Shown: in pieces, positions 17,130 to 25,022 of the stretch
How the letters are laid out: every line of letters begins with the position of its first letter
Position numbering within the stretch: the first letter of the stretch is position 1
Assembly: GCF_040273735.1 (NCBI RefSeq)
Contig: NZ_JBELZM010000011.1
Location: forward strand, 62,001 to 126,000
Direction of reading: 5' to 3'
DNA: 64,000 nt
Source of the DNA: Solibacillus sp040273735
Lineage (GTDB): Bacteria; Bacillota; Bacilli; Bacillales_A; Planococcaceae
Made by a program: the position numbers and the translations under genes
Notes under the pieces: generated by a model
Seen by the model: the letters and a program-made list of their open reading frames with translations, nothing else
What the model was told of the DNA's origin: nothing
Databases searched by the model: none

Positions 17130-17270
17130 ATGGACCAGTGGATAGCGATTCTTCAGGAAGTAACATTTCCGATCTTTATATCTTTTTATTTACTGTATCG
17201 GATTGAAACAAAACTTGAAGCGATTCATACAGCACTTGTATCATTACATCATCCCGCAGATAGAGCATAA
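17130..17270 (+). CDS. YvrJ-family 46-residue membrane protein
   Basis: A very short gene: 46 residues with one membrane helix (TFPIFISFYLLYRI, 12-25), starting MDQWIAILQEVTFP and then an amphipathic IETKLEAIHTALVSL. This is the YvrJ pattern. AAGGAGGAATTTTA precedes the ATG. Third member of the DUF1659-DUF2922-YvrJ triad. The role is unknown; the helix suggests it anchors or recruits the other two at the membrane (inference). Confidence 0.85.
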   Translation: MDQWIAILQEVTFPIFISFYLLYRIETKLEAIHTALVSLHHPADRA

Positions 17271-17375
17271 AAAACTCTTCACAATGTTGACACACATCCT
17301 TCTTCCAATAACTATTGAGAATATACTAAATATTGGGTAAGATGAGAGTAATGTTCAAAGAGTGGAGAGAGAGAA

Positions 17376-17987
17376 ATGAAAACGAAAAAAATTGTATTCG
17401 CACTTATGCTCTTGGCAGCGACAGTTCTCACAGCATGCAGCAATTATCAGTTTAAACCGACGACCAACTTTGAGATTAGCGGGTTTACGATGACCGATCA
17501 CCGTAACAATGAAGTGACACTGGAAAGCCTAAAAGGGGAACCATGGCTGGCAATGTTCATCTTCACAAGTTGTACAACCATTTGCTCGCCAATGACGATG
17601 AATATGACCCGGATACAGGACCACCTCGAAAAAAAGGGGCTGGAAGATTATAAAATTGTCGCGTTTTCAGTAGACCCGGACTACGATACACCAGAGCGTT
17701 TGACAGAATATTTATCGCGCCATACACCAGTTGATGAATCAAAATGGCATATGCTGACAGGGTACGATCAAAAATTTATTGAACAATTTGCTAGAAACTC
17801 ATTTAAAACACCTGTCCAGTCAATTGAAGGGAATGACCAAGTTATCCACGCTGATACATTTTTCCTAGTGGATGAAAAAGGAATTGCCGTGAAAAACTAT
17901 TCAGGTTATGGCACGGGAGAAGATGGTGTTCCATATGAAACGATTGCGAGTGATATGGAAGCACTCATTGAAGAACGTCTAAAATAA
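17376..17987 (+). CDS. SCO1/SenC-family copper lipoprotein (YpmQ-like)
   Basis: A 203-residue thioredoxin-fold protein that delivers copper to the CuA site of cytochrome c oxidase at the outer membrane face. The signal peptide ends in lipobox LTAC with the lipidated Cys21. The copper-binding CxxxC is Cys66 and Cys70 (FTSCTTICSPM), and the distal ligand His158 lies in VIHADTFF. GTGGAGAGAG ribosome site. Single-gene unit with its own terminator. Confidence 0.92.
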   Translation: MKTKKIVFALMLLAATVLTACSNYQFKPTTNFEISGFTMTDHRNNEVTLESLKGEPWLAMFIFTSCTTICSPMTMNMTRIQDHLEKKGLEDYKIVAFSVDPDYDTPERLTEYLSRHTPVDESKWHMLTGYDQKFIEQFARNSFKTPVQSIEGNDQVIHADTFFLVDEKGIAVKNYSGYGTGEDGVPYETIASDMEALIEERLK

Positions 17988-18004
17988 TAGTGAAATGTTA
18001 GATT

Positions 18005-18048
18005 AACTTGCGAAAAAAGTGCAGCTGCTTTTTGAGCAAGTTTTTTTG
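18005..18048 (+). terminator. Terminator of the SCO1 gene
   Basis: AACTTGC pairs with GCAAGTT, with an inner AAAAAG/CTTTTT extension, followed by seven T. Confidence 0.88.
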
Positions 18049-18179
18049 TGGGGTTTACTGCGGACATTTCTAATAAAAGAGCGAAATATGCTAATATCAT
18101 TCCATATTTCATTAAAAAGCACACTGCATTAGCTGAAATAATTCAATCCGCATATACAGGATGCAAGAAATAAAAAGAA

Positions 18180-18208
18180 TTTTCAAAACTCATTTTCTAT
18201 GATATAGT
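18180..18208 (+). promoter_or_regulatory. Candidate sigma-A promoter for metE leader
   Basis: TTTTCA (18180-18185) and TATAGT (18203-18208) are 17 bp apart, about 20 bp ahead of the cobalamin aptamer. Confidence 0.5.
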
Positions 18209-18224
18209 ATACGAAATTACATAC

Positions 18225-18385
18225 TGTGTAAGTTACGGTGCTTGTGAGAACAAGCTGAAAAGGGAAACCAGTGAAAGTCTGGTGCTGTCCCGCAACTGTA
18301 AATCGGAGTTCGTGATATTCAACCACTGTCTAATGATGGGAAGGATCACAAGAACGTTGATGATGAGCCAGGAGACCTGCCGGAA
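18225..18385 (+). ncRNA. Cobalamin (B12) riboswitch
   Basis: Conserved adenosylcobalamin aptamer elements in order: GGTGCTTGTG (P3 entry), AAAAGGGAAACCAGTGAAA, GGTGCTGTCCCGCAACTGTAA and the B12 box AGCCAGGAGACCTGCC. The downstream terminator at 18496-18533 is the expression platform. Placement before metE follows the known logic: when B12 is present the cell can use B12-dependent MetH and shuts off MetE. Confidence 0.95.
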
Positions 18386-18495
18386 ACTAGTACACGCCAA
18401 TACCTACGTGGAAATAGGTGGTGATTTTGTGCGAAAGTGAGACAACTTCCTTTGATAATACAAAGGTTTCTTTTGTCAATCTCTTAAACATTCAC

Positions 18496-18533
18496 ACCCC
18501 TCTTTCATTTGGAAAGAGGGGTTTTGGTTTTTA
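18496..18533 (+). terminator. Riboswitch-controlled terminator before metE
   Basis: CCCCTCTTTC (18497-18506) pairs with GAAAGAGGGG (18512-18521), followed by TTTTGGTTTTT. It lies between the B12 box and metE. Confidence 0.93.
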
Positions 18534-18560
18534 TGTAACAAATTTAAGGAGGAATTGTTT

Positions 18561-20831
18561 ATGAAAACAGCAGTAATTGGCTATCCGTATATTGGACCGA
18601 ATCGTGAGTGGAAGCGTGTAACAGAGGCGTTTTGGAAAGAACAACTATCTTTAGGAAGTTATGAACAGGAAATGAAAAACTTACGCATCGCTCAACTTCA
18701 GCAGCAACAGGATTTAGGGCTGGATATTTTAACAGTAGGAGATTTTACATATTATGACCGCATGCTTGACTTAGCCGTTATGTTTAATATGATTCCATCA
18801 AGATACGACCACCTTTCATTGCAGCATCATTTAACCGCGTATTTTGCAATGGCGCGCGGTGCTGAAAACGTGGTGGCAAGTGAAATGACGAAATGGTTCA
18901 ACACGAATTATCACTATATTGTACCGGAATACGAAGGACAGAAACTGGCATTGCAACACAACTTTTACGCGCAATATATACAGGAGGCAATAGAAGCAGC
19001 CGGCACAATCCATCGTGTGACTATTATCGGTCCATTTACATTTTATAAACTGACGAAAGGTGTTGGCCCAGAACAAAAACAACACTATATTCAGCAGCTG
19101 GTAATGGTATATAAGGAGTTGCTTCAGTCGTTGGAAGCAAGTGGTGCAACGTCGATCCAGCTTGAAGAACCAAGCCTTACAAAAGACCTTACGTCCGAAG
19201 AAATAGCATTAGTTCAGCATTTCTATCATCAAGTATTAAACGGACTGACAGTCGAAACGATCTGCACAACTTATTTTGAAGCGTTATCCGATTATGAAAC
19301 ATTGATTGATTTGCCTGTTGATGGCTTTGGACTGGACTTTGTTCATGGGAAAAATGAAAATCTAGCAGCGTTAAAAAAGTTTGGTTTCCCAAAAGATAAA
19401 GTTCTATATGCAGGTATTATTAATGGTCGGGACATTTGGAGAGCCGAGTTGCAGAAGCAGTTGGCACTGATTGCGGAAATACGTTCCTATGTACCATTTT
19501 CACCAATCCATCTACAAACATCGTGCAGTCTACAGCATGTGCCAGTTACAACAGCAGGAGAGGATGGCATTTTGCCAGAGCTGCTAAATGCTCTAGCATT
19601 CGCCAATGAAAAAATTACGGAACTGCAAATGATTAAAGGGAAAATTCTTCAGCCCGAAGTCCTTCATATCCAGGCGTTTTTAGAAAGCGAAAAAGCAATC
19701 CGCACCTTGGCACTTCATGAATCGAGACAAAAGAAGGCTGTACATGCACATGTAAACGCATTAACACCGGAATCATTTAACCGAGCAGATAACTACAACA
19801 AACGCAGCAAACTGCAACGTGCCTTTTTACAGTTACCAGACTATCCGACAACAACAATCGGGAGTTTCCCGCAATCTGCAGAAGTTAAGAAAAACCGTAG
19901 TTTATGGCGAAAAGGGGAAATTACAACAACAGAGTATGAAGCATTCAATGCGAATGAAACGGCACGTTGGATTGCGATTCAGGAGCAACTTGGCCTTGAT
20001 GTCCTTGTCCATGGAGAATTCGAGCGAACAGACATGGTGGAATTTTTTGGTGAAAAATTAAACGGATTTGCTTTTACGAAAAATGGATGGGTAGTTTCGT
20101 ACGGATCGCGTTGTGTAAAACCGCCAATTATTTACGGAGATGTTGAATGGATAGAACCGATGACAGTTAAGGAAGTAAGTGCGGCACAATTACTTACGGA
20201 AAAACCGGTCAAAGGAATGCTGACAGGACCCGTTACAATTTTAAACTGGTCATTTGTAAGAAATGATTTACCGCGCTCAGAAGTTGCTTATCAAATCGGC
20301 CTGGCACTAAGAGAAGAAGTAAGGGCACTTGAAAATGCGGGAATCTATATTATTCAAGTAGATGAACCTGCTTTGAAAGAAGGCATGCCAATCCGTAAAA
20401 GTCTGCATAAGGCTTATATCGATGCGAGTGTAGCAGCATTTAAATTAGCGACAAGCGGTGTACGGGAAACGACCCAAATTCATACACATATGTGTTATTG
20501 CGAGTTTAACGATTTTATTGATGTAATAGAATCATTGGATGCGGATGTAATTTCAATTGAAACGTCACGAAGTCACGGGGAGCTGATAAAAGTACTGAAA
20601 GAAACACCATATGGACTTGGAATTGGCTTAGGTGTATATGATATTCATAGCCCGCGTATTCCAACTGTGGAAGAAATGGCGGCCATTATAGAAAATAGTA
20701 AAAGAGTAATCGCAAAAGAACAATTTTGGATCAATCCCGATTGTGGTCTGAAAACACGTACGGAACAAGAGACCATTGCATCATTGAAAAATATGGTGGC
20801 CGCAAAAAAGCGTCTAAAACAGTTGAATTAG
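18561..20831 (+). CDS. metE: Cobalamin-independent methionine synthase
   Basis: A 756-residue zinc enzyme that transfers the methyl group of 5-methyltetrahydropteroyltriglutamate to homocysteine. Two homologous barrels are present: the N-terminal one (about 1-370) and the catalytic one (about 410-756). Zinc ligands are visible as His643 and Cys645 in HTHMCYCEF and Cys728 in NPDCGLKTR; the linker has the conserved TTTIGSFPQS. The ATG at 18561 is preferred over TTG at 18555 because AAGGAGGAA precedes it. Controlled by the cobalamin riboswitch directly upstream. A 59-codon gene follows, almost touching. Confidence 0.96.
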   Translation: MKTAVIGYPYIGPNREWKRVTEAFWKEQLSLGSYEQEMKNLRIAQLQQQQDLGLDILTVGDFTYYDRMLDLAVMFNMIPSRYDHLSLQHHLTAYFAMARGAENVVASEMTKWFNTNYHYIVPEYEGQKLALQHNFYAQYIQEAIEAAGTIHRVTIIGPFTFYKLTKGVGPEQKQHYIQQLVMVYKELLQSLEASGATSIQLEEPSLTKDLTSEEIALVQHFYHQVLNGLTVETICTTYFEALSDYETLIDLPVDGFGLDFVHGKNENLAALKKFGFPKDKVLYAGIINGRDIWRAELQKQLALIAEIRSYVPFSPIHLQTSCSLQHVPVTTAGEDGILPELLNALAFANEKITELQMIKGKILQPEVLHIQAFLESEKAIRTLALHESRQKKAVHAHVNALTPESFNRADNYNKRSKLQRAFLQLPDYPTTTIGSFPQSAEVKKNRSLWRKGEITTTEYEAFNANETARWIAIQEQLGLDVLVHGEFERTDMVEFFGEKLNGFAFTKNGWVVSYGSRCVKPPIIYGDVEWIEPMTVKEVSAAQLLTEKPVKGMLTGPVTILNWSFVRNDLPRSEVAYQIGLALREEVRALENAGIYIIQVDEPALKEGMPIRKSLHKAYIDASVAAFKLATSGVRETTQIHTHMCYCEFNDFIDVIESLDADVISIETSRSHGELIKVLKETPYGLGIGLGVYDIHSPRIPTVEEMAAIIENSKRVIAKEQFWINPDCGLKTRTEQETIASLKNMVAAKKRLKQLN

Positions 20832-20842
20832 GGGCGGTCACT

Positions 20843-21022
20843 ATGAGTCGAATGAAAAGAAATTACACCCCTGTTTTTTTGACAGCTATAATGAATGGCT
20901 TTACAGGAAGTTATACAAAAAGCCTTAAAGAGTTACGAGATGAATTGATGGCGACATACCCAACGGATGCAAAGGAAATTCAAAAAGCCTACTATTCTGT
21001 AAAAGCTGTGTTAGTAGGCTAA
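20843..21022 (+). CDS. 59-residue protein downstream of metE, unknown
   Basis: A short frame starting 11 bp after metE: basic N-terminus (MSRMKRNYTP), then VFLTAIMNGFTGSYTKSLKELRDELMATYP. The ribosome site GGGGCGGTCA overlaps the metE stop codon, so translation is probably coupled. No family recognised. If real it would be co-controlled by B12. The terminator at 21055 closes the unit. Confidence 0.55.
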   Translation: MSRMKRNYTPVFLTAIMNGFTGSYTKSLKELRDELMATYPTDAKEIQKAYYSVKAVLVG

Positions 21023-21054
21023 ATAAATTTTTTACAAACAGATAGAAATTACAA

Positions 21055-21083
21055 TGCCCGTTGCAATGCAATATGCAACGGGC
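21055..21083. terminator. Terminator between convergent genes
   Basis: GCCCGTTGCA pairs with TGCAACGGGC; the flanking T/A stretches are modest, so efficiency is uncertain. Confidence 0.7.
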
Positions 21084-21105
21084 TATTTGTAATACTCATA
21101 ACGAA

Positions 21106-21315
21106 TTAAAAAGTCCCTTTAAATTTCTCGGGTTTTACTACATAGCCTTCAATAATAAACCCGCACTCGGTACAAATAATGTATTCGATATTGCATCCTA
21201 AACTTAATTTATTAACAGGTGACATAACACTGTACCCGCTATGTTTGCCTTTTCCTAATTCCGTGCCGCCGCATTTTGGGCATTCTTGTACATTAGCAAA
21301 GTTTTTCATCTCCAT
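21106..21315 (-). CDS. Small zinc-ribbon protein
   Basis: A 69-residue protein with two cysteine pairs forming a zinc ribbon: CPKCGG near residue 13 and CTECGF near 48, separated by a beta-rich stretch. Such proteins often bind nucleic acid, but no specific role is evident. The ATG at 21315 fits the AAAGG site better than the ATG at 21309. Confidence 0.75.
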   Translation of the reverse strand: MEMKNFANVQECPKCGGTELGKGKHSGYSVMSPVNKLSLGCNIEYIICTECGFIIEGYVVKPEKFKGTF

Positions 21316-21333
21316 CAACCTTTCAATAAAAAA

Positions 21334-22017
21334 TTAATCCGCCACAATGTCTGTTTCCGGCAGCTTTTCATCACCTTTTTCCTGTAATCCCTTCGTATAT
21401 TTTTGCACAATTACATTAATGTAAAAGAACATCCCCATTAAAATGCCGGAAAACACCCATCCTGCAACTCGTTTATAAACCAGCATGTCACCAAAGCTGT
21501 CAATTCCATATTTCCGTAAGAGAAAGACCGTAATTCCTGCCATTACAAATCCACGAATAATAAAGACAATCTGAATGAGCTGAAACCATTGAAACATCCC
21601 TTTTTGAAAGAACAATGTTTTACTGTCCTTTCGTGAATGACCTTGCAAATAAGCAAAATCAACTGCAATATAAAGAGAAAAAGGCTGCTTCACGATGAGC
21701 AAAATTACATAAAGAAATGTGTAAAAAAGTCCTAAATAAACATTATTCCATATCATCTGCTCGGCTGAGCCGGATAGTAAATCGACCGTAGTACCAATCA
21801 GCATAGAGCCTAAAATAAACAAGCCTGTCATATTGAATTGACGATCCTTAGCAAAGCGGTAAACAGTATAAATTATTCCGGGAACAGTGGACAGCAGCAT
21901 CGCAGCATAGTCACCAAAAAGCTCTCGGCCAAACTTCCAGATCGCATAAGGTAAAACTGCATAAAAAAGTAATTCCAGGAAGATAACATATTTATTCGAC
22001 TGTGAATTATTCGCCAT
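21334..22017 (-). CDS. VC0807-like membrane protein
   Basis: A 227-residue protein with about six membrane helices and the pattern of the VC0807 family (FLELLFYAVLPYAIWKFGRE; STVPGIIYTVYRFAKDRQFN; LLSGSAEQMIWNN). Function unknown. The frame runs to 22035, but GGAGG at about 22023-22027 sets the ATG at 22017. It is 16 bp from the zinc-ribbon gene on the same strand and probably in one operon with it. Confidence 0.75.
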   Translation of the reverse strand: MANNSQSNKYVIFLELLFYAVLPYAIWKFGRELFGDYAAMLLSTVPGIIYTVYRFAKDRQFNMTGLFILGSMLIGTTVDLLSGSAEQMIWNNVYLGLFYTFLYVILLIVKQPFSLYIAVDFAYLQGHSRKDSKTLFFQKGMFQWFQLIQIVFIIRGFVMAGITVFLLRKYGIDSFGDMLVYKRVAGWVFSGILMGMFFYINVIVQKYTKGLQEKGDEKLPETDIVAD

Positions 22018-22335
22018 AAAAGCCTCCATTACCATTATAAAAGTTGTTTATAATATTATATTACTTAAGATTATCCGACACTATATTTCATAAGATAATA
22101 ACTTGAAATAAAGCATCCAAGCAAATGGATAAAACTTAAAATTACCTTACAAATAACTCGTTTCTTGTTATGTAATATTCTGTATATTCTTCTACGTATT
22201 ACCTTAAGAGAAGTTTCAAAATTTTAATTTAACAGGGGGAGAGGTAAAAGGTTTGAAGGAACAAAAAGTAAGTAGGTGCTAAAATACTATTAGCTTTTTA
22301 AAATATTTATGTTACAATAACTTTCAAATAAAATA
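22018..22335. other. A+T-rich leader region, no gene seen
   Basis: About 300 bp between the divergent VC0807-like gene and the first FMN aptamer. It must hold the rib promoter; TACAAT near 22312 is a possible -10, but no convincing -35 was found. No ORF with a ribosome site. Confidence 0.5.
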
Positions 22336-22467
22336 ATTTCCTTCGGGGTCGGGTGAAATTCCCAATCGACGGTGATGAGTTTATCTCTAAGCCCGTGAGC
22401 CACTTTATGTGTGCAGGATTTTGGTGCAAATCCAAAGCCGACAGTTATAGTCTGGATGGGAGAAGGA
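22336..22467 (+). ncRNA. FMN riboswitch, first of two in tandem
   Basis: All conserved RFN-element segments are present in order: CCTTCGGGGTCGGGTGAAAT, CCCAATCGACGGTGAT, AAGCCCGTGAGCC, GCAGGATTTTGGTGCAAATCC, AAAGCCGACAGTTATAGTC and GGATGGGAGAAGG. It differs from the second copy at only a few positions in peripheral loops and is followed by its own terminator at 22520-22555. Confidence 0.95.
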
Positions 22468-22519
22468 ATGGCAACACATTTTTAAAATTTTATTTTAAAC
22501 GTGATTTTTTGCTATACAC

Positions 22520-22555
22520 TTTTCCTGTCGCGCCTTGTGACGGGATTTTTTATTT
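22520..22555 (+). terminator. Terminator of first FMN riboswitch
   Basis: TCCTGTC (22523-22529) pairs with GACGGGA (22539-22545) around a nine-base loop, followed by TTTTTT. Confidence 0.85.
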
Positions 22556-22570
22556 CCATTGAAAAAATAA

Positions 22571-22699
22571 TTTCCTTCGGGGTCGGGTGAAATTCCCAAT
22601 CGACGGTGATGAGTTAACCTCTAAGCCCGTGAGCCACTTTTGTGTGCAGGATTTGGTGCAAGTCCAAAGCCGACAGTTATAGTCTGGATGGGAGAAGGA
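22571..22699 (+). ncRNA. FMN riboswitch, second of two in tandem
   Basis: A second complete RFN element, 235 bp downstream of the first and almost identical to it in the core. Differences: TTATC becomes AACCT in one loop, one T is deleted near the GCCACTTT segment, and GATTTTGGTGCAAATCC becomes GATTTGGTGCAAGTCC, a compensated change. It has its own terminator at 22771-22802 directly before ribE. Confidence 0.95.
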
Positions 22700-22770
22700 A
22701 GCAATGTCAGCAGTTTTTTGAAAATTATCTTCAAGAAGCTTATTTGATGATGCTCAATTTTCCTCTCATC

Positions 22771-22802
22771 GAACTCCGAATTCAATCGGGGTTCTTTTTT
22801 TT
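22771..22802 (+). terminator. Terminator of second FMN riboswitch
   Basis: GAACTCCGA (22771-22779) pairs with TCGGGGTTC (22786-22794) with one G-U pair, followed by eight T. Confidence 0.92.
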
Positions 22803-22824
22803 ATTTTAAAAAGAGGTGAGCAGG

Positions 22825-23460
22825 ATGTTTACAGGAATCATTGAAGAACTTGGAACGGTTGATACAATCAGCCAGTCCACACAAGCGATGGAACTAGCCA
22901 TTCGCGCAAGCAAAGTTTTAGAGGATGTTCAAATCGGGGACAGTATTGCCGTTAATGGTGTCTGTCTGACAGTGAAAGAATTCTCGCCATCCGTATTTTT
23001 AGCGGATGTTATGCCGGAAACCGTCAAAGCAACAAGCCTCCAGCAATTAGCAGCAGGTGTGCCTGTCAATCTGGAACGGGCAATGTCGGCGAATGGTCGT
23101 TTCGGCGGACATATTGTTTCGGGCCATGTTGATGGAATTGCAACAATTCAACGTAAAAGACCCGTCGCCAATGCGGTTTATATTGATCTGGCAATGGAAA
23201 AGCATTTGATTGCTGAATGTATTAAGAAAGGCTCGATTACAGTGGACGGCACGAGTTTAACAATTTTTGATGTGACAGATACATTCATTACCATTTCCTT
23301 AATCCCTCATACGTATGAGCAGACTGTATTAGGCTTTAAAAAGCCAGGAGATGTTGTGAACATTGAAACAGATCTAATCGGAAAATATGTAAAAAAACAT
23401 TTACAAAATCAATCGGGAAGTACAATTACAATGGACTTTTTGCAACGTACCGGATTTTAA
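22825..23460 (+). CDS. ribE: Riboflavin synthase, alpha chain
   Basis: A 211-residue enzyme that dismutates two molecules of 6,7-dimethyl-8-ribityllumazine to riboflavin. Two lumazine-binding repeats are visible: MFTGIIEELG at 1-10 with VNGVCLTV near 50, and GGHIVSGHVDG near 98 with VDGTSLTIF near 146. The ATG at 22825 is chosen because AGAGGTGA covers the upstream GTG at 22816. First gene of the operon below the double FMN switch. Confidence 0.95.
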   Translation: MFTGIIEELGTVDTISQSTQAMELAIRASKVLEDVQIGDSIAVNGVCLTVKEFSPSVFLADVMPETVKATSLQQLAAGVPVNLERAMSANGRFGGHIVSGHVDGIATIQRKRPVANAVYIDLAMEKHLIAECIKKGSITVDGTSLTIFDVTDTFITISLIPHTYEQTVLGFKKPGDVVNIETDLIGKYVKKHLQNQSGSTITMDFLQRTGF

Positions 23461-23474
23461 AGGAGTGGTGATAA

Positions 23475-24086
23475 ATGAATACGATTGAAGAAGCAATTCA
23501 GGCATTGAAAAACGGCGAGATTATTATTGTGTCAGATGACGAAAATCGTGAAAATGAAGGGGATTTTCTAGTTTTAGGAGAATTCGCTACACCGGAAAAT
23601 ATTAATTTCATGGCACTTTATGGAAGAGGGTTGATTTGTACACCAATTTCATCTGCAATTGCAGAAAGGCTTTCCCTTCACCCAATGGTACAAAGCAATA
23701 CCGATACATATCAAACTGCTTTTACGATTAGTATCGATCATATCCATACAACGACAGGTATAAGTGCATTTGAGCGTTCTAAAACGATGTTAGCATTACT
23801 GGATTCTGCAACAAAGCCGGAGCATTTTCATCGTCCGGGCCATGTTTTCCCGCTCATTGCAAAACAGGGAGGCGTGTTGGAGCGTCGCGGCCATACGGAA
23901 GCAGGCGTCGATCTGGCGAAGTTATGCGGTTCGGTTGAAGTCGCGGTCATCTGTGAAATTATGAACGAAGATGGTTCAATGGCCCGCATGCCGCAGCTCG
24001 AAAAGATAGCACAAAAACATAACCTGAAATTTATTACAATCGAGGACTTAGTTCAATATATAAAATTAACTACTGTAATGGTATAA
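23475..24086 (+). CDS. ribB: 3,4-dihydroxy-2-butanone 4-phosphate synthase, stand-alone
   Basis: A 203-residue enzyme that makes the four-carbon unit of riboflavin from ribulose 5-phosphate. Active-site segments are DDENRENEGD (21-30), the TTTGISAFERSKT region (about 96) and RRGHTEAGVDLA (about 138). It ends right after IEDLVQYIK, where the fused RibBA of B. subtilis continues into GTP cyclohydrolase II. No cyclohydrolase domain lies here or nearby. AAAGGAGTGGTGAT supports the start. Confidence 0.93.
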   Translation: MNTIEEAIQALKNGEIIIVSDDENRENEGDFLVLGEFATPENINFMALYGRGLICTPISSAIAERLSLHPMVQSNTDTYQTAFTISIDHIHTTTGISAFERSKTMLALLDSATKPEHFHRPGHVFPLIAKQGGVLERRGHTEAGVDLAKLCGSVEVAVICEIMNEDGSMARMPQLEKIAQKHNLKFITIEDLVQYIKLTTVMV

Positions 24087-24101
24087 AAAGGAGCAATTAA
24101 A

Positions 24102-24566
24102 ATGGGAAAAACATTTGAAGCACAATTAGTCGGAACAGATTTGAAAATCGGAATTGTCGTAGGGCGATTCAATGAATTTATTAATGATAAATTATTAAGT
24201 GGTGCAATTGACGGCTTAAAACGTCATGGTGTTGATGAAGCAAATATTGATACAGCATGGGTTCCAGGTGCTTTTGAAGTACCGTTCGTAGCGAAAAAAA
24301 TGGCTGAAACAAATAATTATGATGCAGTTATCGGATTAGGTACTGTCATTCGCGGATCTACAACACATTATGATTATGTATGTAACGAGGCAGCAAAAGG
24401 AATTGCAAAAGCGGGCTTGGATACAGGAGTTCCGGTAATTTTCGGCATTGTCACAACAGAAAATATTGAACAGGCGATCGAACGTGCTGGTACGAAAGCA
24501 GGTAATAAAGGCTACGACAGCGCGATGTCCGCAATTGAAATGGCAAACTTGAATAAAATGTTCTAA
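24102..24566 (+). CDS. ribH: 6,7-dimethyl-8-ribityllumazine synthase
   Basis: A 154-residue enzyme joining the butanone phosphate with the ribityl-pyrimidine. Diagnostic segments are GRFNEFINDKLLSGA (about 23-37), WVPGAFEVPFVAKK (about 54), LGTVIRGSTTHYDYVCNEAAKG (about 81), and the catalytic His in THYDYV. The family forms 60-mer or pentameric shells. AAAGGAGC ribosome site. Last gene of the rib operon, followed by a terminator. Confidence 0.96.
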   Translation: MGKTFEAQLVGTDLKIGIVVGRFNEFINDKLLSGAIDGLKRHGVDEANIDTAWVPGAFEVPFVAKKMAETNNYDAVIGLGTVIRGSTTHYDYVCNEAAKGIAKAGLDTGVPVIFGIVTTENIEQAIERAGTKAGNKGYDSAMSAIEMANLNKMF

Positions 24567-24582
24567 TAAATATTATTGCAGG

Positions 24583-24613
24583 CCACTCCAAAATTTTGGG
24601 GTGGTTTTTTCTT
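24583..24613 (+). terminator. Terminator of the rib operon
   Basis: CCACTCCAAAA pairs with TTTTGGGGTGG with one G-U pair and a very tight turn, followed by TTTTTT. Confidence 0.88.
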
Positions 24614-24704
24614 TGCTTTCAATAACAAGTTTACAAATTATTTCCTGTAAATTACTATTACGTTATACGATATACCGCGTGACATAATAGCTGGAGGAAT
24701 GAAT

Positions 24705-25022
24705 ATGTCTTATAATGGCGGACCGATGACTGAAGCAATGTATTATGTGTTATTGGCGTTAATGCGTCCTAACCATGGTTATCAGTTAATGCAATCCATT
24801 TCAGGAGTATCAAATGGCCGTTTAACAATGGGGCCCGGAACGTTATATGGTGTCCAATCACGAATGCAAAAGGACAGATTAATCGCTTTGTCAAAAGACG
24901 ATGGGCGGAGAAAAATATATGAAATTACAAAAGAAGGTGAGCATGCATTAAGAATAGAATATGCTCGTCTAAAATCTCTGATTTTCGACAGCAGTATTTT
25001 AGAGGAGAGAAACGATGACTAA
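24705..25022 (+). CDS. PadR-family transcriptional regulator
   Basis: A 105-residue winged-helix regulator with the PadR pattern: MTEAMYYVLLALMRPNHGYQLMQSI (helix 1-2), GRLTMGPGTLYGVQSRMQKDRLI (recognition helix) and RRKIYEITKEGEHAL (wing). The ATG at 24705 lies seven bases after GGAGG; the ATG at 24699 is too close. The gene overlaps the DUF2812 gene by eight bases. PadR followed by DUF2812 is a recurring pair in Bacillales; the regulator probably represses its own operon. Confidence 0.92.
   Translation: MSYNGGPMTEAMYYVLLALMRPNHGYQLMQSISGVSNGRLTMGPGTLYGVQSRMQKDRLIALSKDDGRRKIYEITKEGEHALRIEYARLKSLIFDSSILEERNDD

Noticed and set aside
18831..19085. 84-codon minus-strand frame inside metE
   Set aside because: Antisense shadow of a conserved enzyme, no ribosome site.
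22353..22562. 69-codon plus-strand frame
   Set aside because: Lies inside the first FMN aptamer and its terminator; the conserved RNA explains the sequence.
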